DNA of 64,000 nt from Lederbergia wuyishanensis. Its GTDB lineage: Bacteria; Bacillota; Bacilli; Bacillales; Bacillaceae_C. Positions 1-9,033 of this stretch are shown piece by piece. Position 1 is the first letter of the stretch. Each line of letters starts with the position of its first letter. The translations under genes and the position numbers were made by a program. The stretch spans positions 85,894-149,893 of the forward strand of contig NZ_JALIRM010000003.1 in NCBI RefSeq assembly GCF_022900255.1, in the 5' to 3' direction. The notes below the pieces were generated by a model that saw only the letters and a list, made by a program, of their open reading frames with translations, ran no database searches and was not told the origin of the DNA.

Positions 1-2
1 AA

Positions 3-365
3 AAACATAATTCAACTGTTGAGTTAGACTCTTTTACGGCAATACGTTTTGAAAACAATGTAATTGCTGCGTTGAACATTGTTGGTTATGCTCCAATTTG
101 GCATGAGACGTATGCATTCTGTGGTGATAAGGGTGGAATCTTCTATGATAATGGAAAGATTACTCTTCATAGATTAAGAGAGGAACCAATCACGCCGAAA
201 CTTCCAGAAAAGACAACAAACCAGGATAAAAGCTTTTTCGATGCTATTCTTGGAAAGCATGAGGTTAAAGTTCCAGGACATTTTGCCAAACAAGTTGTTA
301 CCCTTACGGAAATGATATATGAGGCATCCGGGTATAACCCGATGGCAGTTGAAACTACAAATTAA
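3..365 (+). CDS. Gfo/Idh/MocA family oxidoreductase, C-terminal part (cut by window edge)
   Basis: The reading frame is open from base 3 to the TAA at 363-365 and has no start inside the window, so this is the 3' end of a gene. The translated segment begins with a DSFTAIRF-like strand followed by hydrophobic beta-strand residues, which matches the C-terminal alpha/beta domain of NAD(P)-dependent sugar dehydrogenases of the Gfo/Idh/MocA family. The Rossmann part is missing, so the cofactor site cannot be checked. A second member of the family follows 80 bases downstream in the same direction, suggesting an operon of sugar or inositol oxidoreductases. The family call rests on a short C-terminal segment and is moderate; the substrate is unknown. 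The TTG at 72 is internal and not a real start. Confidence 0.6.
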   Translation, partial: KHNSTVELDSFTAIRFENNVIAALNIVGYAPIWHETYAFCGDKGGIFYDNGKITLHRLREEPITPKLPEKTTNQDKSFFDAILGKHEVKVPGHFAKQVVTLTEMIYEASGYNPMAVETTN

Positions 366-447
366 GTTGTTTAGGGTATTTCTGAAGTAATAGCATTAAA
401 AGGTAATATAGTATGATTTATAAGTTTAAATTTTAGTAAAAGGGTGG

Positions 448-1548
448 TTGATTAATATAATTACTACTAATAAAGTAAGAATCGGAATTATCGGTAGCGG
501 TGGAATTGCTCAAGCTCATGCTAGGTCCTATATGCAAATGCCAGAAGTCGAAATTATTGCAGTGGCAGATGTCATCCAAGGAAAAGCGGCTGAGTTTATC
601 GAAAGGCTTGGCCTTACAGATGCAAAGGCATTTGATAGTCATTTAGAGTTATTGGAATTAGATCTTGATGGTGTAAGTGTATGTACTCCGAACGTGGCGC
701 ATCATCGGACGAGTGTTGATGCATTGAACGCCGGAAAACACGTATTAGTGGAAAAACCGCTTGCTGTAACGTTAGAGCAAGGTGTTGAAATGGTACAAGC
801 AGGGAAAAAGGCAGACAAAATATTAACTGTCGGATTCCAACCAAGGTATGATCCTAATATGCAAGCTGTAAAACAAATTGTTCAATCAGGTCAGCTTGGA
901 AACGTATATTATGTACAAACAGGTGGCGGACGCAGACGAGGAATGCCGGGCGGAACGTTCATTAATAAGGAACTAGCTGGTGCTGGTGCGATGGCGGATA
1001 TTGGTTGCTACTCACTGGATTTAGCTTTGAATGCTTTAGGTTATCCAAAACCATTAAGCGTATCGGCGTTTACGTCAAACCATTTCGGAACAAGCCCTAC
1101 ATACCATCCACAAGCTGAAAGATTTGAAGTAGAAGACTTCGGAGTTGCACTTGTACGACTAGAGGGCGGAAAGGTTCTTAACTTTAAAATTTCATGGGCG
1201 ATGCACATGGATTCCTTGGGGCCAACTCTATTCCTAGGAACGGATGCCGGGTTGAAACTAACACCAGCCGGAAGCGGTCCGTGGAGTGGCGTCTGGGATG
1301 GTGGAATTGGCTCTATTACTTTATTCCACGACATCCAAGGGCATCACACAGAAAGTCCAATCCCAGTACAACAACATAACTTAAATATTTTCTATGAAAA
1401 AGTCCGTGACTTTGTCGTAGCGATTAAGGAAGGAAAATCAGCTCCAATCCCGGGTGAAGAAATTTTAATCAACCAAGCAATCATTGATGGTATTTTAAGA
1501 TCTTCTGAGCTTGGTAGAGAAGTGGAGATTGAGATTCCGGAGGTATAA
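448..1548 (+). CDS. Gfo/Idh/MocA family NAD(P)-dependent oxidoreductase
   Basis: Probable cytoplasmic sugar or polyol dehydrogenase. The N terminus carries the Rossmann nucleotide-binding motif GIIGSGGIAQAHA and an acidic residue at the end of the second strand (AVAD), and the family lysine is present in EKPLAV. The C-terminal domain has the typical GAMADIGCY segment. Length (about 366 aa) is normal. The start is uncertain: the TTG at 448 touches the ribosome site AGGGTGG (441-447), so an in-frame ATT or ATA a few codons later could be the true, rare, start. A rho-independent terminator follows directly. The last 16 codons are nearly duplicated at 6469-6516 as a gene remnant. Substrate cannot be inferred from sequence. 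Confidence 0.85.
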   Translation: MINIITTNKVRIGIIGSGGIAQAHARSYMQMPEVEIIAVADVIQGKAAEFIERLGLTDAKAFDSHLELLELDLDGVSVCTPNVAHHRTSVDALNAGKHVLVEKPLAVTLEQGVEMVQAGKKADKILTVGFQPRYDPNMQAVKQIVQSGQLGNVYYVQTGGGRRRGMPGGTFINKELAGAGAMADIGCYSLDLALNALGYPKPLSVSAFTSNHFGTSPTYHPQAERFEVEDFGVALVRLEGGKVLNFKISWAMHMDSLGPTLFLGTDAGLKLTPAGSGPWSGVWDGGIGSITLFHDIQGHHTESPIPVQQHNLNIFYEKVRDFVVAIKEGKSAPIPGEEILINQAIIDGILRSSELGREVEIEIPEV

Positions 1549-1562
1549 TCGAATGAGGAAAG

Positions 1563-1591
1563 CCCGAATTCTAATTGAATTCGGGTTTTTT
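1563..1591 (+). terminator. Rho-independent terminator after the oxidoreductase
   Basis: A perfect 9-bp stem CCCGAATTC / GAATTCGGG with a 5-base loop is followed by six T residues. It closes the oxidoreductase transcript. Confidence 0.9.
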
Positions 1592-1758
1592 GCTTAATTT
1601 GGAATCATATTAGAAGTAATATTTTTTAAGAGAATAATATTGCTTCAAAAATGCCTTACTTTTAGAAATATCTTAATTCAATTAGTAAATTTGGCGGGTA
1701 TATTAAGGTATTATTATTTTAGAAATGTTACTTTTGACTTATGGATATTCGATATTTC

Positions 1759-1788
1759 TTGTTTGCCGAATGACATATTTGATATAAT
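1759..1788 (+). promoter_or_regulatory. Putative sigma-A promoter of the GntR regulator
   Basis: A TATAAT box at 1783-1788 lies 18 bases after a TTGTTT -35-like hexamer at 1759-1764, about 23 bases before the regulator's start codon. The -10 box is perfect and the -35 is weak. Confidence 0.5.
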
Positions 1789-1810
1789 GTAATAAAAAAT
1801 GGGAGTTTTG

Positions 1811-2992
1811 ATGATGTCATCTGGTACAAGAGAACCACTTTACTTGCAGATACAGGATTACTTTAAAAATCAAATTTCCTCGAATCAGTTGGCTCCTCAT
1901 GAACAGATTCCAACTGAGAAAGAGATCATGGAAAAATTTAATGTAAGCCGAATAACAGTTACTAATGCGCTAGCCGAGTTAGTAAATGAGGGTTTGATTT
2001 ATCGAATTCCCGGAAAAGGAAGTTTTGTTCAGGAAGGTGTAAAAAACTATAAAGAAAAAGTAGAAATTTTGGCCGACAAAACCTCAGTTCCTTTTGAGGA
2101 AATAACTTCCCATAATCAGGTGCATAGTGAGCGCAAAATAATTGGTTTAATTATGCCGTCTATTGAAGATTACTTTGCTATTCGTTTATTAGCTGGAATA
2201 AACGAAGTCTTAAATGAAACAGAATATATTCTTACAATTATTCTTAGTCATAATTCTAGAGAAAAAGAACGTGAGGCAATTAGAGAGTTATTGAAATTGA
2301 ACGCAGTAGGATTGTTAATTTTTCCAGTGGACGCTGAAATATATAATGAAGATATATTGGAATTAAAAGTTAGAAACTTTCCTTTTGTATTAATGGATCG
2401 TTATTTACCTGGGGTAGAAACGAATTATGTGATATCAAATAATATTGATGGGGCAAAGTTAGCTGTAGAACATTTATGGGATATGGGTCATCGAAATATT
2501 GCCATTTGTTCTGATTCCATCCTTCCAACAATTACTGTGGAAGATAGAATAAAGGGATATATGGATGCACTCAAAGAACGGGATGCGATGATTAATCCAA
2601 GTTTTATTCTGACGGATCTAGCTATCAAGCAGGGAGAATCGAATGATCAAAACCTATTGAATCAGTTTATTCGTAATCGAAAAGCAACTGCCTACATTGC
2701 TTTGAATGCCAAGTTGGGCGTTCATATTGCGAAATTTGCAAAAAACTTCTCTTTAAATATTCCTGAAGATATTTCTATCGTAACCTTTGACAATCCTTCA
2801 TTCGATGATGATTTTGGTACGTATACTCATATATTTCAATCCGAACAAACTATAGGGAAAGAAGCTGCGAACATACTCGTACAAATACTTGAGGAACGAA
2901 GAAAAAGTAATGTTCCTTCCTTTGAGAAGAAAAGTATCTCTCCTAAGCTTGTCGTAAAGGAAACAACTGGCCCTGTTAATAAGAATTTTTAA
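1811..2992 (+). CDS. GntR-family regulator with LacI-type sugar-binding domain
   Basis: Transcription factor with an N-terminal GntR winged helix (residues about 5-75, containing EKFNVSRITVTNALAELVNEGLIYRIPGKGSF) joined to a periplasmic-binding-protein-like sensor of the LacI/GalR type (about 110-390). This is the AraR-type architecture, but it diverges from the better AraR candidate at 10121-11257, so a different sugar effector is likely. The ATG at 1811 is chosen over 1799 because GGGAG at 1801-1805 gives proper spacing only to 1811 or 1814. It sits between a sugar oxidoreductase and a secreted GxGYxYP protein, which are its most plausible targets. No operator was recognised with confidence. 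Confidence 0.85.
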   Translation: MMSSGTREPLYLQIQDYFKNQISSNQLAPHEQIPTEKEIMEKFNVSRITVTNALAELVNEGLIYRIPGKGSFVQEGVKNYKEKVEILADKTSVPFEEITSHNQVHSERKIIGLIMPSIEDYFAIRLLAGINEVLNETEYILTIILSHNSREKEREAIRELLKLNAVGLLIFPVDAEIYNEDILELKVRNFPFVLMDRYLPGVETNYVISNNIDGAKLAVEHLWDMGHRNIAICSDSILPTITVEDRIKGYMDALKERDAMINPSFILTDLAIKQGESNDQNLLNQFIRNRKATAYIALNAKLGVHIAKFAKNFSLNIPEDISIVTFDNPSFDDDFGTYTHIFQSEQTIGKEAANILVQILEERRKSNVPSFEKKSISPKLVVKETTGPVNKNF

Positions 2993-2995
2993 TCT

Positions 2996-3021
2996 AGCCC
3001 ATCTTAATGAAGGGGCTTTTT
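2996..3021 (+). terminator. Weak terminator after the GntR regulator
   Basis: A short AGCCC / GGGCT stem with a long loop is followed by a run of T residues. The stem is only 5 bp, so efficiency is uncertain. Confidence 0.5.
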
Positions 3022-3024
3022 TTA

Positions 3025-3052
3025 TTGACATATATTACCTTAATGATATAAT
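3025..3052 (+). promoter_or_regulatory. Sigma-A promoter far upstream of the GxGYxYP gene
   Basis: TTGACA at 3025-3030 and TATAAT at 3047-3052 are separated by 16 bases, a near-consensus promoter. Initiation here would leave an untranslated leader of about 255 bases before the start at 3316. The rest of the leader is AT-rich and holds a strong AAGGGGAGG sequence (3222-3230) with no convincing gene behind it; a 21-codon frame from GTG 3230 to TAG 3295 exists, but its spacing is poor. Confidence 0.6.
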
Positions 3053-3315
3053 GATATATTATATAATGCATTTAAAATCCTCAACTAATTTTCCTACATA
3101 AATTAAATTTACCAAAAATTAAAGCGCCTTCATTTGTTAGTCCATAATAGTAAAAATAATAGAATAATTTTCTGTATCAAAGGGATTTTATAATTCCTTG
3201 ATATATAATTAGGCAGTTTTTAAGGGGAGGTGCTACTTACATTTTTATCAATAAGAAAAAGACAGCGTTATAAAGTCTTCCAGTTACTAAACTAGTCAGA
3301 ATGAAGGAGGATAAA

Positions 3316-5361
3316 ATGATCCGTAAAATATTTTTGATAAGTTTAACGTTGTTTTTAGTGTTTTCAGGAAGTACTATTTACGCACAGAGTCTAAATTCAG
3401 AAGGTAAAGTCAAATGGCCAGCCGATCAGGCACTACCTACATTTTCAAAACCAAAACATCTAGATGTTATTGACATACAAAAATCTTCTGGTGAAGAGAA
3501 AATACTTTTTGCTTCATTACAAGGGAATGTGAATCGTGAACGTCCTCGGATTTATTTATATGAGGATAAATTTGGTGAAGGAAAATTCACTTGGTTAAAT
3601 GATTTTAAAGTTCCTTATACAATAGTTGAAAAACCTTGGGATCTCATAATGAAGTATAAGAATGAAGTGTCAGGTATAGTCGTATACGATCCACTCGTTC
3701 CAGATTCAATTAATGTTGCTACTACGTTGGCAGGATTGGAAAGTGCTCTTGTGGCAAGTCCTGAACTAGCTGAAAAGCTTTCTGCAAAACCTTACAAATT
3801 GAAGGTGATTGAAGATTTTCGCGGGAAGTTTAAAGATGGACTAGATGCCTATCAATGGCAGTACGATAACCTTTGGTCAAAAACGACACATCGTATGTTA
3901 ATTGGGTTGGATCCAACGAAAAATATACCTCTTCCAGGGGATAATTTTAAATCTTTTAAAACGATCCTTGAAGAAACAAAAGAGTTGAGAGATAGCTCTA
4001 ATCGTGATGTGTATAACCTTAACTTGTCAGAGTATTTAGGAAAAGAAGCGGTTTATCTTCGTTTTCAAGATGCTTTTCCGGCAGATGGATGGGGACCGGC
4101 TTTACATGAAGTAACAGTAAAAGCGGATGGACAAATAATTGCTCAATTTATCCCGGGAACGGAAGGGGAAGAACCTTACCTTTATGATCGGGACGGATCG
4201 AATTCAGACGAACGATTTGATGGTCATAGATGGGCTGACGGTGGCAGTTATTTTGTATATGAATTTAAAGCGCCGGAGAATACTCAAGAACTTGTTGTTT
4301 CTCTTGATATGTGGAATCAGTTCAAGGTTTCAGTTTCGAATGAAAAGCCGTTAGCGTCAGGACAAAAAGAGCCATATGGCTTTTTAAGAGATTATGCGAT
4401 TGCTAACCGTGCGATGGTATTCTGGCTTGAATCCAATATTCCGGAAGAAAAGGAGTTATTTGAGAAGATTTTATCTGATGTTAAACCAAACACTCCTTAT
4501 TTAGGCTGGTTTGGAAATGACGTTGCAGGTGAATTCAGTGGAACTGAAATAGCGTCTAAGCACGGAGTATATGTACTTGCAGCCGATTGGTTTAATAATA
4601 TGACTGTTTTTTCGAGTGCAAAAGGGAAAATCGTGAAACAAAAACCGTTGAAAGCTCCAAAGCTGGATAATAAAATTTATATCACTTTTACACTTGGTGA
4701 AGGTGATAATTTGCAATACAACCAGCATCATATGAGATTTTTATGGGACAATGAGCGTAGAGGAAGTGTTCCAATTAACTGGACAACAAGCCCCCTTCTC
4801 TACGATGTTGCCCCTTCCATTCTAGGTTACTATCAACAGACGGCTACGGAAAACGATTTATTGATTGCGGGTCCTTCAGGTGCTGGTTATATTTATCCTA
4901 CACCTTGGCCAGATGATACTTTCCATTTGTATGCAAAGCAAACAGGGAAATACATGAAGAAAACTGGAATGGACATCATTTATGCTCTAAACCGGGTTGA
5001 TGGTAAGGACGTTTTATTATCAGACTTCAAGGCACAAAATTATATCGATTATGTCAATCCGAAAGGCTTGTTTATTGGTTGGGATAATTATACGGAAACC
5101 ACCATTTTAAATGGGAAATTGCCACAATCCATCCTACTTTCCTCAAGCAGTGTAGGGCAGGCGAAGGAGGAAATCGCAAAGGCAACTTCTAAATGGAATG
5201 GTGAGTCACCACTATTTATAGCAATGGGAATGTTAGCATGGTCCATAAATCCAGCTGATATTGAAGAAATAGTAAAATCACTGGGACCTGAATTTGAAGT
5301 TGTTCGTGGAGATCAGTATTTTAAACTCGTTCGTGAGGCGAATGGATTGCCGAAAAAATAG
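3316..5361 (+). CDS. Secreted GxGYxYP-family putative glycoside hydrolase
   Basis: Exported protein of about 680 residues. The start is the ATG at 3316, because GAAGGAGG (3303-3310) sits five bases before it; an ATG at 3301 overlaps that ribosome site. A signal peptide follows (basic start, hydrophobic IFLISLTLFLVFSG core, probable cleavage after IYAQ). Near residue 520 lies GAGYIYP, the motif that names the GxGYxYP family of putative glycoside hydrolases. The middle (about 220-360) looks like a beta-sandwich insertion. No Cys lipobox is seen, so it may be released. The gene is followed by a terminator shared with the convergent dioxygenase gene. Its biochemical activity is not established to my knowledge. 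Confidence 0.75.
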   Translation: MIRKIFLISLTLFLVFSGSTIYAQSLNSEGKVKWPADQALPTFSKPKHLDVIDIQKSSGEEKILFASLQGNVNRERPRIYLYEDKFGEGKFTWLNDFKVPYTIVEKPWDLIMKYKNEVSGIVVYDPLVPDSINVATTLAGLESALVASPELAEKLSAKPYKLKVIEDFRGKFKDGLDAYQWQYDNLWSKTTHRMLIGLDPTKNIPLPGDNFKSFKTILEETKELRDSSNRDVYNLNLSEYLGKEAVYLRFQDAFPADGWGPALHEVTVKADGQIIAQFIPGTEGEEPYLYDRDGSNSDERFDGHRWADGGSYFVYEFKAPENTQELVVSLDMWNQFKVSVSNEKPLASGQKEPYGFLRDYAIANRAMVFWLESNIPEEKELFEKILSDVKPNTPYLGWFGNDVAGEFSGTEIASKHGVYVLAADWFNNMTVFSSAKGKIVKQKPLKAPKLDNKIYITFTLGEGDNLQYNQHHMRFLWDNERRGSVPINWTTSPLLYDVAPSILGYYQQTATENDLLIAGPSGAGYIYPTPWPDDTFHLYAKQTGKYMKKTGMDIIYALNRVDGKDVLLSDFKAQNYIDYVNPKGLFIGWDNYTETTILNGKLPQSILLSSSSVGQAKEEIAKATSKWNGESPLFIAMGMLAWSINPADIEEIVKSLGPEFEVVRGDQYFKLVREANGLPKK

Positions 5362-5376
5362 GATGCAACACTAAGA

Positions 5377-5411
5377 AAAAAGATGCACTCCTAATGGGAA
5401 TGCATCTTTTT
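5377..5411. terminator. Bidirectional terminator between convergent genes
   Basis: AAAAAGATGCA (5377-5387) pairs perfectly with TGCATCTTTTT (5401-5411). The A run on one side and T run on the other make it usable from both strands, serving the GxGYxYP gene (+) and the dioxygenase gene (-). Confidence 0.85.
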
Positions 5412-5418
5412 CGTACCA

Positions 5419-6198
5419 TTAATTATTTACGAGTTGATATTCAGGACGATATTCACGAAAACGTGGATTTTCGCCACAGACCATTAATCCTTGTCCCCAA
5501 TTCACATGTACGTCTTTTGTTGGCAAATCAGCAGGATCCCGATATTCGAATAATACATTTCTACGCGTGCGTTCACTTGAATTTGGTTTAGAACCGTGGA
5601 TTGTTAAATAGTTGAAGAATAGCACATCGCCCGCTTCAGCAGGGCAGGAAACTCCTGATTCTATTGGATATTCTTTAGGATCTAAATAATAGCTGCCAAT
5701 ATGCTTTATTGGTCCCGCTTTGTGGGAGCCAGGTATTACATGGATGCAGCCGTTCTGCTCATCTGCATTATCTAAATGTACACTAGCGGCAAGAACGGTA
5801 TGTTTTTCATGCGGAAAATAAGGATGGTCTTGATGCATTGGAAACGCAGCGCCTTTTTCTGGAGGTTTGACAAGCATTTTGGAATGGTGCAATTGCACAT
5901 TTGAACCAATCAACTGTGAAAGGATGGAGACCATGTTAGGATGTGCAACGGCTTTTGTAAAAGCAGCATCATGATAATGAACATCATGGAAACCTTTTAA
6001 AACGAGTTTTTTCAATTCTTCTTCAGGAATATAATCTCCTTGCCATGTGTGGTTTGCATCTTTATTAGCCTCTGCAGCTCTTAGGAGAATGTTCTCGATT
6101 GCTTTTTTCATTTTCTCTACTTCTTGAGAATTAAAAACATTTTTTACGAGCAGATACCCATTTTCTTTGTAAAATTCCACATCTCTTGCTGATATCAA
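5419..6198 (-). CDS. Phytanoyl-CoA dioxygenase (PhyH) family protein
   Basis: Putative Fe(II)/2-oxoglutarate oxygenase of 259 aa. The metal triad is visible: H122 and D124 in MHQDHPYF, distal H201 in TIHGS, with arginines nearby (SERTRRN, about 210-213) for 2-oxoglutarate. The start is TTG at 6198-6196 on the minus strand, preceded by GAGGAGG at 8-base spacing. It is monocistronic and convergent with the GxGYxYP gene. Bacterial members hydroxylate varied small molecules, so the substrate is unknown; the nearby sugar oxidoreductases make a polyol or sugar derivative possible, but that is inference. Confidence 0.85.
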   Translation of the reverse strand: MISARDVEFYKENGYLLVKNVFNSQEVEKMKKAIENILLRAAEANKDANHTWQGDYIPEEELKKLVLKGFHDVHYHDAAFTKAVAHPNMVSILSQLIGSNVQLHHSKMLVKPPEKGAAFPMHQDHPYFPHEKHTVLAASVHLDNADEQNGCIHVIPGSHKAGPIKHIGSYYLDPKEYPIESGVSCPAEAGDVLFFNYLTIHGSKPNSSERTRRNVLFEYRDPADLPTKDVHVNWGQGLMVCGENPRFREYRPEYQLVNN

Positions 6199-6450
6199 AT
6201 CAATTACCTCCTCAATTTTTGTAACGACTCTATTAAATACCTATTCAATTTATAGGAAAATCATATCTACAAGTTTTTAGGATAATCTACCATTAATTTA
6301 TACACATGGATAAAGATTTTCTTTAACTCAAGTTGAACCCTTTCTAAATCAGCATGTAACAAAACTTTCAGGGGATTTCGTTAATTGAAGAATCAATCCT
6401 ATACATTTTGATAACCATCTTCAAAATAATTGTTTTATATATGTTATGTA

Positions 6451-6516
6451 ATCGATTGTATTTTCATATCTTCAGAGCTTAGTAAAGAAGTGGAGATTAT
6501 GATTCCGGAGATATAA
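6451..6516 (+). pseudogene. Remnant of a Gfo/Idh/MocA gene 3' end
   Basis: Bases 6469-6516 match the last 16 codons, stop included, of the oxidoreductase at 448-1548 (bases 1501-1548) at 42 of 48 positions, in frame. Six more codons upstream (6451-6468) still resemble the IDGILR segment. There is no start codon or upstream domain, so this is a decayed duplicate. The remaining 6199-6450 holds only the dioxygenase promoter region and AT-rich sequence in which no further similarity could be aligned confidently. A TATAAT at 6621-6626 may be the -10 of the next gene. Confidence 0.75.
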
Positions 6517-6676
6517 ATATCAGTAAATTGAATTTGAGTTTTTATATTTATAGGTTTCTTAAAGTCGAACAATCAATAAAAACAGAGCAAGAAACGACAT
6601 TTCTCTAATATTTTTAATGGTATAATAGAAATTGTGTTTTTAATGATGTCTAGTAAACATTGAAGGAGATAAAAAA

Positions 6677-7186
6677 GTGCAATACATATACATCATATCC
6701 GGGCCGTGCGGAGTAGGGAAGTCCACAGTTTCTCGAGAAATTGCGAAGCTAGTACCGAATTGTGCGCTTGTAGAAGGAGATCATCTTCTGCATTTTTACC
6801 ATGATCATTCAATGCTTCCGTGGGAGGAGCGGTTGTGGATTGCATGGAAAAATCTTGTGGACGTAACGAAAAATCTTTTACAACATAAGCTTAACGTCGT
6901 AATTGACTTTGTGGTTGAGGATGAATTAGAGTGGTTTTGCACATATTTTTCCCATTTAGAAATAACGTTTAAATATGTTGTTCTTCGAGCGGATGAGAAT
7001 ACACTGATAGAACGCATTACAAATCGCGGTGATACATATATGATTGACCGTTCGCTTTTTTTACTGAATCAGTTGGAAAATGATACACCGTCAAATGAGC
7101 AATTTTTATATGATACGACGAACAAAAAAACAGCTGATATTGTAAAAGATATAATAGAAGAAAAAAGATTTGAACTTACAATTTAA
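6677..7186 (+). CDS. P-loop kinase/ATPase, small AAA_33-like protein
   Basis: A 169-residue cytoplasmic nucleotide-binding protein. The Walker A motif GPCGVGKST is at residues 9-17 and a VEGDHLLHF segment resembles the substrate side of gluconate- or shikimate-kinase-like folds. The GTG start at 6677 is preceded by AAGGAGA. The stop is just upstream of pgcA and its sequence contributes to the pgcA ribosome site, so the two genes are probably co-transcribed. The phosphate acceptor is unknown; a small-molecule kinase is likely from length and fold. Confidence 0.75.
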   Translation: MQYIYIISGPCGVGKSTVSREIAKLVPNCALVEGDHLLHFYHDHSMLPWEERLWIAWKNLVDVTKNLLQHKLNVVIDFVVEDELEWFCTYFSHLEITFKYVVLRADENTLIERITNRGDTYMIDRSLFLLNQLENDTPSNEQFLYDTTNKKTADIVKDIIEEKRFELTI

Positions 7187-7201
7187 GGAGTGACGAGCAA
7201 G

Positions 7202-8944
7202 ATGTCTTGGAAAGCAAAGATGAATGAGTGGCTTGAATTTGAGGCACTTGATACAAATTTGAAAGAAACACTGGTAGCTAATCAGGGGAATGAGAAGCTA
7301 CTTGAGGATAGTTTTTATAAGGAATTAGAGTTTGGGACGGGTGGTATGCGCGGGGAAATAGGTCCCGGTACCAATCGGATGAATATATATACGGTTAGAA
7401 AAGCTGCTGAAGGCTTGGCACGTTTTATGGTAGAACAAGGCGAGGAAAAAATGGCGCGTGGAGTTGTAATTGCGTATGATTCACGTCATATGTCCCCAGA
7501 GTTCGCACTTGAAGTAGCAAAAACAGTTGGGAAACATGGGGTTAAGGCATATGTTTTCGAACAATTGCGTCCAACTCCGGTTCTTTCCTTTGCGGTTCGT
7601 TATTTACACGCATATGCTGGAGTCGTCATTACGGCAAGTCATAATCCTCCTGAGTACAATGGATTAAAAATGTATGGTGAGGATGGAGGACAACTTCCGC
7701 CTTTTGAAGCTGATATCATTATTCGATATGTGCAAAATGCTGGAAGTGAATTGAACATTGAAGTTGCAGATGAAAAAGATCTTTTACAAAAAGGGTTGCT
7801 TACATATATTGGTGAAAAGGTGGATCGAGCATATATCGAAGCAATGAAATCCATCCATCTAAATGACGAAGCAGTAGAGCGTATTGGTAAGGATTTAGCC
7901 ATCGTATTTACTCCATTGCATGGGACGGCTAATCATCCAGTACGAGATGGACTAAGCGCATTCGGATTCGAAAATGTAACAGTAGTTAAAGAGCAGGAAC
8001 TTCCGGATCCTAATTTTTCAACTGTAGCATCGCCAAATCCTGAAGAGCATGCTGCCTTTGAATTAGCAATTCGTTATGGTAAAGAAGTAAACGCAGATGT
8101 GTTGTTAGGAACGGACCCAGACGCGGACCGTTTAGGAGTTGCTGTGAAAAATCAAAGCGGCGAATACGTTGTGTTGACAGGTAACCAAGTTGGTGCATTA
8201 ATGACGCATTATATTCTTGAGCAGAAACGCGCTAACGGAACTCTACCGCAAAATGGAGTTGTAATAAAAACAATCGTGACCTCAGAAATTGGGCGTGCCA
8301 TCGCTGAAAGTTTCGGAATTGAAACAATGGATGTATTGACCGGCTTTAAATTCATTGGTGAAAAAATTAAAGAGTTTGAAGAAACAGGAGAGCATACCTT
8401 TTTATTTGGATATGAAGAAAGCTATGGGTATTTAATCGGTGATTTTGTCCGTGATAAAGATGCAGTTCAGACGGCAGTTTTTGCTGCAGAAGTGGCAGCT
8501 TATTATAAAATGCAAGGAAAATCCCTATATGATGGTTTAATAGAGATATTTGAAAAATACGGATATTATAAAGAATCACTGCGCTCACTCACGTTAAAAG
8601 GAAAAGATGGCGCAGAGCAAATTGCAGGGATTTTAGAAACGTTCAGAAACGATCCACCAATAGAAGTAAACGGAATTGCCGTTGCCACTATCGAAGACTA
8701 TGAAGCAAGTGAAAGTTTAGATGTGGTTAGTGGTGAGAAAACTACGATTGAGTTGCCGAAATCAAACGTATTGAAATTTAAGCTTGCGGACGGTTCTTGG
8801 TTCTGCGTCAGACCTTCCGGAACAGAACCAAAAGCTAAATTCTACTTTGCTGTAAAAGGTGAATCGATGGAAGATAGCGCAAAAAAAATAGCAGGACTTG
8901 AAAACGACGTAATGGCACTTGTCGATCGTTTAGTGAAAAATTAA
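7202..8944 (+). CDS. pgcA: Phosphoglucomutase / phospho-sugar mutase
   Basis: Alpha-D-phosphohexomutase interconverting glucose 6-phosphate and glucose 1-phosphate, needed for UDP-glucose and wall polymers. All four active-site loops are present: the phosphoserine loop ITASHNPP (S146), the metal loop DPDADR, the sugar-binding GYEESYGY and the phosphate-binding RPSGTEPK near the C terminus. Length (580 aa) and sequence closely resemble B. subtilis PgcA. The ATG at 7202 is preferred to the GTG at 7190, which overlaps the ribosome site AAGGAG. A terminator follows. Confidence 0.95.
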   Translation: MSWKAKMNEWLEFEALDTNLKETLVANQGNEKLLEDSFYKELEFGTGGMRGEIGPGTNRMNIYTVRKAAEGLARFMVEQGEEKMARGVVIAYDSRHMSPEFALEVAKTVGKHGVKAYVFEQLRPTPVLSFAVRYLHAYAGVVITASHNPPEYNGLKMYGEDGGQLPPFEADIIIRYVQNAGSELNIEVADEKDLLQKGLLTYIGEKVDRAYIEAMKSIHLNDEAVERIGKDLAIVFTPLHGTANHPVRDGLSAFGFENVTVVKEQELPDPNFSTVASPNPEEHAAFELAIRYGKEVNADVLLGTDPDADRLGVAVKNQSGEYVVLTGNQVGALMTHYILEQKRANGTLPQNGVVIKTIVTSEIGRAIAESFGIETMDVLTGFKFIGEKIKEFEETGEHTFLFGYEESYGYLIGDFVRDKDAVQTAVFAAEVAAYYKMQGKSLYDGLIEIFEKYGYYKESLRSLTLKGKDGAEQIAGILETFRNDPPIEVNGIAVATIEDYEASESLDVVSGEKTTIELPKSNVLKFKLADGSWFCVRPSGTEPKAKFYFAVKGESMEDSAKKIAGLENDVMALVDRLVKN

Positions 8945-8950
8945 GTTAAA

Positions 8951-8985
8951 AGCCATTCTCTATTTTGATAGGGAGTGGCTTTTTC
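8951..8985 (+). terminator. Terminator after pgcA
   Basis: AGCCATTCTCT pairs with AGGGAGTGGCT (8970-8980) with two G-U pairs and a short AT loop, followed by TTTTT. Confidence 0.85.
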
Positions 8986-9033
8986 TATAGATTTTAGATG
9001 GTAAAGTAGGTTCCTATTTTCGAATAAGACCTA

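Noticed and set aside
1799..2992. Calling this GntR-LacI type gene araR
   Set aside because: The protein at 10121-11257 is the closer AraR match and has AraR-like boxes in its own divergent promoter; none is seen here.
4139..4354. 71-codon frame inside the GxGYxYP gene
   Set aside because: It overlaps a well-supported gene in another frame and has no ribosome site; the same holds for the other internal frames.
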